Assembly (NCBI GenBank): GCA_029747585.1
Contig: JAPEVF010000459.1
Coordinates: forward strand, 1-36,561
DNA: 36,561 nt
Source: Pleurotus djamor
Taxonomy: Eukaryota; Basidiomycota; Agaricomycetes; Agaricales; Pleurotaceae
Direction of reading: 5' to 3'
Below are positions 11,950-21,810 of this stretch, one piece after another. The position numbers and the translations under genes were made by a program. The notes below the pieces were generated by a model, which searched no databases, had not been told where the DNA came from, and saw only the letters and a program-made list of their open reading frames with translations. The stretch's first letter is position 1; the number at the start of each line of letters is the position of its first letter.

Positions 11950-14133
11950 TCACTGGAGGGGGATCGATAGAATGAGTTGTTCAGCTGACTTGCTCCGAGG
12001 CTTGATAGTACATTTGAACGGGAGTGCATGACTGTAAACTATAAGCCCTTCGCGGAGGTGTACAACGGCTGCGACGTACCAAATCATCGCGGAATGATAC
12101 TTCCCATCCGGTTCGATGATATTTCCAGCTGGGTCTTTGGCCTTAGTAATGTTAAAGGTGGTCAAGATCGAAGCGGCGGCGATCCAGAGGGTTGAGGTAG
12201 CAATATGGCGGCCAGGACATATCCTATGATGTGTTCAAGTCGGACGACACGAGGCGAAGGAAACCTAGACACCGCCGTACCTTCGACCAAATCCAAATAT
12301 AACAGTTGGATCTCTGATGTCCGGGTTCAATTGCCCTTCTGGGGTGAGCCAGCGATCAGGCTTGAATGAAAAGGGTTCGGGATACATTGTTTCGTCATGG
12401 AGAATGGCCCTGGTTTGAGGGTTGAGCTGCATTGGTGCCGGTGGGCATATATCCAGGCATCACTTACCAGGCATTCCCAACAACCATAGAATTGGCTGGA
12501 ATTCGATATCCTCGGTATACATCATCCTCGGTTACTAAATGTGGGATAGCTGGAGTGGTATTGGAATAAAACTGGAGTGAGAGGGATGGGGATGATGGGA
12601 CCCACCGATGGGCGTGACAGGTTCCCATCTCACCACGAGTGAGCACGGTATAGCTTGTGGTGCCCGCAAGAACATACCTAAGGACTTCTTTCACGATAGC
12701 TGAGATATAGGGCAAGCTTGCTTCATCGTCGAATTCAGGTAAACGTCCACCCAGGACTTCGTCCAATTCTTTCTGAGCGTTGATTTGAACTTCAGGATGG
12801 CGCAGCATAGCCAGGAAGAATGTGTTCAGAGCACTGACGGTCGTGTCAGAGCCAGCTATAGTGGGTGAGTCAGGACGGGGCTAAAAGCGGGACAGACGAT
12901 GAAACTGACCGGCGTAAAAATTGGCGATTGTTTCACGGATAATTTGTTCTTGATATTCAATGTCCTTGGTAGGATCAACGTTGTCCAAGCACTGTGTGGC
13001 TACGGACGGTTTCGCTGTACCCTTCGCCTGTAAACGCAGTTATCAGGACGTGGAAGGACCAGCTCAGGAGGAGGTCCAAAATACCAGGTTGATTTTGACG
13101 GTTTCAAACGGTTCCTTTATCATCCTATCGACACAGATACGCCACTCCCTCGCCCTCCTCTTGAAGCCCGCGCCAGGCATCCACGAGGGTACGTATTTGA
13201 GGATTGGGAAGGAGTCGACGAGGAACGCTCCAGGCACGGCTGCCGTAGTCAATCCGTGCAAAGCTTTCCCAGCCATGTCAACGTAAGGATCGTCCTTGGG
13301 TAATACATCATAAGCGTAAGAGATATCCATGATCACAGCGTTGGTTGCACTAGATGGGTCTATTTAGAAGAGTCCATGTTCCTTGAGTTTAGCGAACTTA
13401 CTGCCGAGTCAGACTCATGAATTCTTCGGGTGTCACAAGTAATCGATGTAACAGCCGTCGGACATATTTAACTTCTTGAGGTCTGTACATCGTCGTTGCC
13501 GACGGGTGGAACTCTTGTTGGAACATGCGGCGGCGAAGTCTCCACGCATCGCCGTACGGCATAAACGCGAAAGCCCAGGCCCACCCCATCCTGTTGAGCG
13601 GCGATCAGAGAGAACGTCCAAGACAGGAGGTCACGACGTTACAGCTCATTGATCATAGGAAAGTGGGGACTAATGACATGGGGGAAGAATGGGTCAGTAA
13701 CTTGATACGTCCTAGGGTTTGCCTAGGGTTGCGAAAAAAAACATGGGAACGAACCGACTAGAATAGATGGAGGACCTCTTTTCGAAGAGGTCATTGGTAG
13801 CTTCGAGTGTATTCAGAACAATCACAGACACTCCGGCAGCATCGAGATGGATGACATCGGAACCTACGAAGGGTCCGTTAAAGCAGACTGATCAAATAAC
13901 TTCAGTCAACTGAGGCTCCGACCATATTCCTTCGACCACTCTAAGTATTTGAACCATTCGAATTCAGAAGGGAGGTCCAGGAGGTTGCCGATAATAGGGT
14001 ACTTCTTGGGACCAGGTGGTAGAGGCAGTTTCGACCGAGCACGACGGTGCAAGAAGGTCCAGGCTGCCACTGCCGCTAATGGCGCAAGGAAGATAACTGG
14101 GACTGGGTTGGACACCAAGGACATTGGGGTCAT
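11950..14133 (-). CDS. Cytochrome P450 monooxygenase, 12 exons
   Basis: Exons on the minus strand: 14133-13923, 13863-13755, 13669-13643, 13590-13402, 13349-13085, 13027-12910, 12855-12678, 12628-12606, 12549-12468, 12409-12281, 12223-12080 and 12031-11950, giving 518 residues with perfect phase. An N-terminal hydrophobic anchor is followed by the hinge LPLPPGPKKYP, as in ER-bound P450s. The I-helix is AGSDTT (307-312), ExxR is E363-R366, the PxRx-type motif is FKPDRW (416-421), and the heme loop FGFGRRICPGRH has its iron ligand at C446. Two micro-exons of 27 and 23 nt are required. It belongs to the large Agaricomycete E-class group; substrate unknown. An ATG at 14124 is an alternative start. 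The neighbouring dioxygenase could make a shared oxidative route, but this is only suggestive. Confidence 0.95.
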
Positions 14134-14802
14134 CTGCTTCACTTTCCAATAACTTTATAGGCTGTAGCTCCCGCGAATGACAGTACGACTGCAGGGACGA
14201 CGATGGATTAATTGGATGCCGCAGAGGAGATCTGATTNAAAAAAACGGAAGCAATAGCGCATAGGCGATACGGATAGCATGTCTACTAACGGCCATCTAG
14301 CAGTTCGTCACAAGGACATCGTAGTGAAGCCCTGAGACCTTAGGCTTATCATGTTCTAGAAGTTTAGGTAAGACAACATCTTCGGGACATGAAACGATAG
14401 CAAGCGTTGAGCAAGCTACGCGGAAGGGGCTTACCGAAAACTTAACGCGTCTTCAACGACCAAAGATAAGCCTAAAATCAACTTCTTTGACAGGCAGAGC
14501 CCCGAAGCTTCGACGTGCACTGTTTCCACCCATCTAGCCTAAAACGTATCGATCCTGGAAAAATGGGGAGGGAGGCTGAGATGATCGTATGGTGTACCAT
14601 AGACATTGACTCTCTCATGAACGAGAGATTGAGGGAGCCGCCGAGAACCATTGGGTTCCATTAGACCGACATTCACCGTCTGTGTATTCTGTAAGAACAT
14701 TGAACATGTTATGTCCTGGATACTCTAGCTAATGAACCCGCCTTTGATAACAGCAAACTGAGTTGAAGTCCGATAGAACTATTCACTGTGTTCCTTTGCA
14801 AG
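14134..14802. other. Intergenic region upstream of the P450
   Basis: Probably the P450 promoter and the 3' end of the PIG-A gene. One N lies at 14238 beside an A run. No motif stands out. Confidence 0.4.
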
Positions 14803-16697
14803 CTAGATATAGGTGAAGACTGAATCATTGTGAGACTTTATAAACAGGATGAAACGCACAGCGACGAAGACTTTACCATCCCAGCTTTCGGTTACGAAGT
14901 CCAAGTCCTCTCGGGGCATCCACCACTCAAGAAAGAGAAAGAACAGGCAATCGACGATCAAAATTATGGTATAGATAGGCCCAGCAAACGGGCCCAATTG
15001 CATGGTTCTAACCAAGGGTAAGAAAAAAGGGCGGAGGAGTTGGCATGTGGAGTCACCTGTGAATTCGCTGGAGTAGGTCTATCTGGGGTGCGTTGATGGC
15101 AGCCTCATAGACAAGTTCGGTACGCTCGGTCACATCGTCCCAATTGTAGAACATCTTCACCCTTTCATGCGCACTAAAAGGGTCATGCTTGCCTTGCGAT
15201 ACGATGGTTATGGCTTCGGATACGGCCCGGAAGAGGTCTGTCAACCAAGGATTTCGTCAGGGCTATTTCTGAAAGATGCGAAACATCGGTAGGATGAGGG
15301 GTAGGGCTTACCGTCTGCATCAGGGTTAGCGAAGCTAATCATATCTTCTGGCAAGACCTCGGAGACACCACCAACGCGAGTGGCAACCACGTATAACCCA
15401 GCGCAGGCGGCTTCTACGATGGCAATACCGAATGACTCGGTCAACGATGTACTCAAGAATATTGTTCCGCGGTTTAACACCTATCAAGTGGATAAACGGC
15501 ATCTGATATGACATTCAACAAAAGGAAAGGACAGGAACACATACCTCGCAGACGTCGTTGGGTCGTACAGGCCCAAGGAGCTCTATTCTATCCTGTAAGC
15601 GATGGCGCTCGCGCATTTGGAGGATATCAATTAGCTTTGGTCCGTCCCCGCCTGAAAGTGGTTGAGCACGGCCGAAATGGTGTGAGAAGGGGGAACTCAG
15701 AACGCACCGATAATAAACTTGACCTGAGGAAAGGCCGAGCAGATCCGAGGCGCGGCGGCAACCAACAAGTCTATTCCTTTGCGGTAGGCTAATCTGGCCA
15801 CCACGACGATAACAACTGACGGAGGCGAAGGTAAAAGGTTGCTCATCAGCGACGGAGTACTGAGGCGGCTCACCCTCGTCTGGCGACCTTTGTATATCAA
15901 AAGGTTTGAACCTTTCCCCAACCAAGGCGTTGGGGATGACATAGACATTTCGATTGACGATCATCCGCCGGGGGTGGGCTTGGTCGTCATGTTCATACAG
16001 CTGTCCGCGCAGAACAGTGTTCTCCCGGCTAAAGAAAGGCCACGATAAAACCGTCAGCTTCGATCAATGATACAAAGCCTCCAAATTTACCCTGTATGTG
16101 AAACACAGATAACAGCGTCAACATTCCGCAGAGTGCCAGCAAGGAGCTTGTTGGTAAGAATACTGGCGGCGTCCTCGAATCCAAACAAGCTATGGTCGGT
16201 AAAGACAGTGCGGATTCCCATCAGGTGTGAATGTAGGATCCCTTCGTGGCCAAGAGAGGACAAGCTCGCGTGAGTGTGGATCAACGTGATATGCTCTCGC
16301 AAAACAATGGTGCGAAAATATGGCAGAAAGGTGAAGAAGTTCGGGAGGGTTGCATTGGAAGCAATAGCCGGGAAAGGAATGTAGTAGATTTTCAGGGATG
16401 GTAAGACCCAGCGAACACCAACCCGGTCAGGAGGATGACTGTGTGTGATGACGATGACCTGAAGAGAATCTTCATTAAAAAGGTTTCAAATGCTGCTAAT
16501 AGCATGAGACATAGCAGACCTTATGACCGCGCTTTATGAGGCTCGCGCTGAGCATGTAGATATGGTTTTCTACCCCGCCGACCGCAGGATGAAAGAAGTC
16601 GGAGATCATGCTACAAGGTGGAGCAAGGATCAGCGCNGGGGCTACAAGTGCACTGCTGTTCCAGGAAGGAAACTTACGCAATCGAAAGCCTCTCCAT
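14803..16697 (-). CDS. GPI3: Phosphatidylinositol N-acetylglucosaminyltransferase catalytic subunit
   Basis: Homologue of human PIG-A and yeast Gpi3/Spt14, which transfers GlcNAc from UDP-GlcNAc to phosphatidylinositol, the first step of GPI-anchor synthesis on the cytosolic face of the ER. Exons on the minus strand: 16697-16678, 16610-16520, 16458-16091, 16028-15874, 15815-15708, 15651-15545, 15480-15312, 15237-15057 and 15007-14803, giving 467 residues (yeast about 452, human 484). Hallmarks are [17 protein letters not shown] near the start, [48 protein letters not shown], and the GT4 E-x7-E motif ESFGIAIVE (298-306). A membrane segment lies at about 410-427 near the C-terminus. The start is a 20-nt first exon; the two ATGs upstream are out of phase with the splice. 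A possible 57-base intron in the last exon makes the final 20 or so residues uncertain. Confidence 0.95.
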
Positions 16698-17001
16698 CTC
16701 GACATGACATGCGACCGTGATCTCAAAACCAATTCAAAACGCGGGGACGCCTTTTACTTTGCTTTTACTGCCAAGTTGGTGGAATGGGTGGGCGCTAGTG
16801 GCGTCCGTCTTCTCAAACTTTGATCACGAGTACGATACTTAGGGGCGTTCTCCAAAACGCCATCATGCCCTCGTCTTCTCTATCCCCGCCCTTCCAGGAC
16901 TCCAAAACTATACTTTCCGGCACTGGCGTCCACATGCTGGTCAAAATCATTGATCCTCCATCTCAGTCGGCTGCTCGCTTGAATGGTCGCGTTTCAACCT
17001 G

Positions 17002-17023
17002 CAAGGTTCAAATTTCAACCTTG
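17002..17023 (+). repeat. Perfect 7-base inverted repeat
   Basis: CAAGGTT and AACCTTG flank an 8-base AT-rich loop (CAAATTTC). It could form a hairpin or be a dimeric protein site, or be chance. Confidence 0.4.
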
Positions 17024-17587
17024 AGGTCCATACGGATGCCTTGTACATACTAAGTGGGGGATGGAAATTCTATCCTTGAAATGCCGCATTCATAATATGC
17101 CAAATGGCCGAACTCGCTCTGTCTGTATCTACTAGCCAAACACANCCCAGGTAGAGTCTGGTCAACTTCACTTAAACTTGTTGTTCACTGTCGGCGCTCT
17201 GGGAGTATCGGCCTTTCCGTTTTTCTCGGAAGTTGTAGCACGTTTTACATGCCCAAAAGCTGCTCTTCATGAGATGAAACGGCTTGTTCGTTCTTCACCA
17301 TCATGATCACCGAATCACAGCCTCAGCCACTTCTGATCGTCACTTCGCCACCATTCAAGCATCAAAGGTTACAAACATGTTATGGCTTGTCCCGCCGGTA
17401 TCATGACGAGTGGCGCTCGCCTTTGAGCCCGGATAGTGAGAGGAAACTTGTTACCACACGACTCCCCGGTTTCGAGCATCCCTGGTGATACTACCGTCAG
17501 ACGTTCGTCTCTGGTCTTCATCACGAAGACCCTTTCACCGAATGGACCGCTCTCAGACGCAGGGTGCTGTTGTGAGTAGCCAGATAA

Positions 17588-17594
17588 TATAAAT
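17588..17594 (+). promoter_or_regulatory. TATA-like element upstream of the peptide precursor
   Basis: TATAAAT lies about 125 bases before the ATG at 17717 and is followed by a pyrimidine-rich leader, a layout common for strongly expressed fungal genes. Inferred from position only. Confidence 0.4.
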
Positions 17595-17716
17595 TGGTTG
17601 ATTCCTCAGATTTACTTCCTCAGCCGCGCTCTGCCTTCTTCTCTTTGATCCTTTGATCCATCTACCTCTATCGAAATACTTGGTGCTGTGCATCATCATC
17701 CATATCTTGCTTCAAT

Positions 17717-18603
17717 ATGGTCTACCAGAGTTCTATCGTTGCCCTTTCGTGCTCTCTACTCCTTGCTGGTAGGGCTTTAGGCTCTTCGTAAGTTCGAATC
17801 TTCTTGTTATACTCAGAGTATCTCACTCCTGATCTAGTAGCTCCAATTCAACCGACGTCGTAGTCGATCAGACGGCAGTAGATGTCCCTTTCACTCCTGA
17901 AGCTCTCAACACCCGAGACCTTGAAGAAGCCGACTCCGAGCTTCATGCTCGCCATGAAGATGAAGATGGTGACTCAGTCCACCACGCTCGTTCTGTAGAG
18001 GACGAAGACGTCGCTCAAGCTTATCATCAACGTCGAGAAGCTCTCGAATACATCATGCAGCTCGCCGCCAGAAGCTCTGATAGCGAGGATGACTCTTCGC
18101 CATTCTATCAAGCCAGGGATGTCGAGGACGATGAGGAAGCCCATCTTTCTCGAAGAGCATACTATCAACATCTCATGCAACTTGCTGCTCGCCAGTATGC
18201 AGACGAGGACTCTGCACATGAGGCACGAGGACTCTACGAACGTGACGAGGAAGAAGTCTTGGAGGCTCGCGGTGCTATCGGCATGGCTCTCCGGCCCATC
18301 GCAAAAGAACTTGGTCGCGTCTTCAGGGAGGCAGTCCTGAACAAACGTGAAGAAGAGGAGTTAGAAGCTCGAGGCGCGATTGGAATGGCACTTCGTCCAA
18401 TTGCAAAGGAACTCGGCCGTGTTTTCAGAGAAGCTGTTCTGAACAAGCGCGAGGAGGAGTTTTTGGAGGCTCGTGGTGCCATTGGTATGGCTCTTCGTCC
18501 TATTGCGAAGGAGCTGGGGAAAGCTATCCGGACAGGCCTCTTTGGACGTGAAGAAACCGAGGAGGAACTTGAGGCTCGGGAGCCTGAGGATGACGAAGAG
18601 TAA
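17717..18603 (+). CDS. Secreted repeat polyprotein, probable Kex2-processed peptide precursor
   Basis: Exons 17717-17787 and 17838-18603 give 278 residues. The start has a clear signal peptide (hydrophobic SIVALSCSLLLAG, residues 6-18). Then comes a strongly acidic protein interrupted by basic sites. The first half has two related segments ending in MQLAAR (M97, M137), each preceded by RR. The second half has three 34-residue repeats beginning GAIGMALRPIAKELG at residues 169, 203 and 237; the first two end LNKR and the third ends LFGR. Spacers are E-rich and end LEAR. Each 24-residue core could form a cationic amphipathic helix (net about +2; I3, L7, I10, L14, F18 and V22 on one face). Fungal proteins with this layout (alpha-factor precursors, Ustilago Rep1, Candida Ece1) are cut by Kex2. 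Role here unknown: signal, surface-active or membrane-active peptide are all possible. The acceptor is a tandem TAGTAG, so one Ser is optional. Confidence 0.85.
17992..18192 (+). repeat. Two degenerate repeats ending in MQLAAR
   Basis: Units at 17992-18072 (27 residues) and 18118-18192 (25 residues) share the order acidic S/DVED block, RR pair, aromatic residues, then MQLAAR. The MQLAAR codons are exactly 120 bases apart and differ at third positions. They may encode short peptides released between RR and AR. Confidence 0.65.
18271..18576 (+). repeat. Three 102-bp tandem coding repeats
   Basis: Units begin at 18271, 18373 and 18475. The first two encode identical 24-residue cores followed by KR (18343-18348 and 18445-18450). 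The third shares its first 15 residues and then diverges to KAIRTGLFGR. DNA identity is much lower than protein identity because most codons differ at the third base. Confidence 0.9.
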
Positions 18604-19086
18604 TATAAACGCAAATTTTTATCAGTCTTTTCCCCCTCATTGCTTCAAACCTATTACTTGTACTATACCTCATTCTGCGTCTAATTCTTTCTCATTCCAA
18701 TCAACTTGCAATGGAGAAAAAACGAAATCATACGCGCCTCCTCATTAATACGCGCCCCCTGACTGGTCCAACCCCTGTTGCAGAAAACATTCCGCCAATC
18801 CGCCCGTTGTTCGGTCCCCGATCGCTCGACGTTCTGCGTTGGTTCTGCCACTGGCGTTATGAATTCGTTTGGCTTTCGCATGCAGAACCACTTCATCGCG
18901 AAAAGATCCCACTCTTGCGCACTGCCTTCTCCGGTGGCTACTCTTTAGTACGACGTGGGGTTGCTGGAATTGGCCTAGCCAGCAAAGCTAGCGAACTTCG
19001 TGGTAGCGAAGCAGCTCCATGCACTATGTCAAGCCGCAGACGCAGCTGTATTCTGCTGGCTTCGTCTCTTCCTCCCCGACCACTTC
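18604..19086. other. Intergenic region, 3' end of the peptide gene and leader of the membrane protein
   Basis: An open frame at 18711-19118 has no family features. Part of this stretch might hold an upstream exon of the next gene, because the model at 19087 lacks a signal peptide, but no convincing one was found. Confidence 0.35.
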
Positions 19087-21201
19087 ATGTCCCTCAGCGA
19101 GCTCACCGTCCTCCTTGACAGTACTGACCCTTCGATCGTGTATGGCTCGGGATGGACACAAAGGGCAAGAAACCATCACAGCTACATGGGCGGCTCAGTG
19201 ATGGAGGGTAGTGGCGACCTTGATATCAACCTCTCTTTCTATGGTATTTACGGTTTTTTCATTGACTGAAATACTTCGGCTGACCATTTTCAAGGAACTG
19301 GAATCCAGGTTTGGGGGGTTTCAAATGCCACTTTCTATCCGGTCACAACGATAGACAATGCGACCGTCCAAGGGGGATATCTTGATCTTCCAAACTACAG
19401 GCCGTGGTACACGTCACCTGCCCTCATCGACCATCAGCACGATCTCTCTCTTCAATTACCAAACGCTACCTATGCTATGCTCGATTATATTGTCGTTTCG
19501 GCTGGTCCGTCGACTCCAGTGAACGGTAAAATAATTATTGCGGATGATTTCGACTCGGATATAGACTATGATGGATCTTGGGACAAGGACTTCGGCCAGG
19601 TCTTTCCATCCAGAGACTCAAATTCCACCGGACGCCTATCCTTTCGCAACACAACACACTCTACTCGCCATCGTGGAGATTCATTCACATTCGAATTTAC
19701 AGGTGCGCATTAGCGACCTCGCTCCACCATGTTCCCGTCTGACGTAGCTTTTCACGACAGGCACAAGTGTCTCTGTCTTCGGAATCCTCCAATCTCATTT
19801 GTCTGGTCGCGTCGCTGCCAAGTTCTCTGTAGATGGCAGCTCTGGCTCTACGTACATCGCTGAATTCAACAACTCATCGATGCGCTCGTACGACCAAACA
19901 CATACCCAATTTTACAACACTAGCCTTGCGGAGGGGACTCATACCCTGGATGTCGAAGTCATGGAAGTCTCCGGTGATCAATCGTTCATGTTGGACTACA
20001 TCACCTACAATGCATCGTTTGAGAACCTTCTCGTGAAACCAGAACGCAAGAAGCCGACCGAAACCTTGACGAAGATACCACCAGGTGTCACAGCTGGGGT
20101 AATCGCAGCTGCTGTCATCCTTGCCCTCCTCCTTATCGCCTTTTGCTGGAGAAGACGGCGTCGGCCCGGAAAGGAAGAGCCTGAGCACGGTTCAATCGAC
20201 CTCAACAGTGAGTTTCCATCCTTTCTTGCTCAGAAAGATATCTTAATGTTTCTTCCTCAGCTCACCACGCCGCATTTGACCCCGAGACTCCCGAAATGTC
20301 GCACCGGGGGACCTTTTATCGCAAAAGCTTCGGAATGAGTAGTCAGACTCTTGTCGCAGGGCCCGAAGTCGACCCAGACCCTCCTAGTCTTCCCAGACTC
20401 CCCAGCTTTGCTTTCCCAAGCGTCCGACCTGACGATGCTGACATCCATCGTATCGATCCATTTATCCTATCCTCATCAAGGCCCTCATCGCCCCACCGAC
20501 GGAAGAAATCTGAGATGCTTGCGTCTATTGATACCAGCGACCACCATTACTATGGGTCGCCCAATCCTTCAGGCTTCCACCTTCCTTCGCCGTCTACTTA
20601 TCATGCTTCGCAGTCATCTAGCGACGTCAGCGCGATACCTATCACTCCTTCAAGTCCTTATCGCCCAACACATACATCGTCCCGCAGTACTTCTTCTCGG
20701 CGATCCAAAAGTGTAGCCTTTGAGTACGATAGCAGTCCAGAATCGTTACCACGACCACCTTCATCGCATCATCCTTCCTACAACTCCAAGCACGCGCGAA
20801 CACCGACCTCTACCACCAACATATCCACATATCCTTCCACTCCTTCATCCGCTCCTCCTTCCGCTATACCTTCACGTCATGGGCACTCCCGACATTCCTC
20901 TCACCTGTCCATCTCTTATCCCAACGGCATCCCTCAGGTCGAACTCCGAAGAAGAACACAAGAGATATACGAGATGGTCGCTCGCTTGGAGGACGATATT
21001 GCCTTGGCCGCCGCCGCAGGACCTGGATCCGAAGAAAGGGATAGTCATGTCTTCGACCTCCGCCAACGTGTTGCCGCTCTTACTCGGGAGAACGCCCGAT
21101 TGCACAATCGGAATACCATGATAGCTCCGTTGCCGCCAATCAGTACAGGAGTTGAAGAACCACCGCCAGCGTATCATACACCTGGCCCTGCAACTTGTTG
21201 A
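19087..21201 (+). CDS. Single-pass membrane protein with two beta-sandwich-like outer domains
   Basis: Exons 19087-19243, 19295-19702, 19761-20207 and 20261-21201 give 650 residues. The outer part has two related segments, each with a G-T-G/S-V-x-V-x-G element (FYGTGIQVWG and FEFTGTSVSVFG) and the phrase MLDYI, resembling the carbohydrate-binding-like ectodomains common in Agaricomycete type I membrane proteins. Many NxS/T sites occur. A hydrophobic helix at about 299-318 is followed by RRRRR, placing the long tail in the cytosol. The tail is rich in Ser, Pro and His and ends with a predicted coiled coil (about 570-620, around EIYEMVARLEDDIALAAAAG). The start at 19087 (MSLSELTV) resembles family members, but no signal peptide is present, so an upstream exon cannot be excluded. 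The function of this family is not known; sensing or wall contact is an inference. Confidence 0.8.
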
Positions 21202-21810
21202 TGACGCAAGACGCCCCGGACTTCTCGGACTTAATTTTTTTTTCTCATCTTTCAATTTTCTCTCGTGCATCTTCCCTGGCCTCGCTTATCTTATATTTTT
21301 TGCATAACTTCTATCGTGTATTTCTGATCGTCACCATAGTGCCTGTAGTTGTAACATCGTCAGCATCGATTTGTATGAGTAGTTTTGTCATTTCATCCTC
21401 ACTCCCCATTGTAGCTCTGTATCTCACACACTCCCTTCGGCGACTCCACTCTGTCCTCTGTATCTCGTACTCACTTTGCTTTGACCACTCGTCCTCCCCG
21501 TAGATGATCCATACACTCTTTATATTACTTAGTAATTGCGACATGTAACAATGCAAAAAATGGAAGCTTTTGTAGAACGTTGGTATTTAGGAAAGCTCGT
21601 AAGTAGGTATGAAGTATGTGACGGTGTAGTAGTTGAAAGCAAGAAATGTGAATAAGTAAACTGATTGAGGGCGTTGGTATACAAGAAAGCTATCGATAAC
21701 TACGCCATAGTACAATGTGGTATCATAACAGGGTCAAAGCGGGTGGATAAATAGTGGATGCTAAAGGAGGGGGAAAGCAAGTACTTGCGAGGGAGGAAGG
21801 TAACGCGAGT
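21202..21810. other. Intergenic region between convergent genes
   Basis: T-rich sequence after the membrane-protein gene, probably its 3' UTR, then the 3' end of the transcription factor gene. A hydrophobic frame at 21195-21503 reflects this T-richness. Confidence 0.45.

Larger units (their letters stand above)
16698..17716. other. Divergent promoter region between GPI3 and the peptide precursor
   Basis: About 1 kb shared by two divergent genes. It holds a hairpin at 17002-17023 and a TATA-like element at 17588-17594 (both listed), and an N at 17146. Short frames inside show no features of genes. Confidence 0.45.

Noticed and set aside
15515..15964. Continuous minus-strand frame through GPI3 exon 4
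   Set aside because: It reads through an intron (15873-15816); the conserved [11 protein letters not shown] block lies in the other frame after splicing.
18711..19118. 135-codon frame between the peptide precursor and the membrane protein
   Set aside because: No signal peptide or family features, and it is in a different frame from the exon it overlaps.
21195..21503. Hydrophobic 102-codon frame after the membrane-protein gene
   Set aside because: It overlaps the stop of the real gene and its hydrophobicity follows from T-rich 3' UTR sequence.
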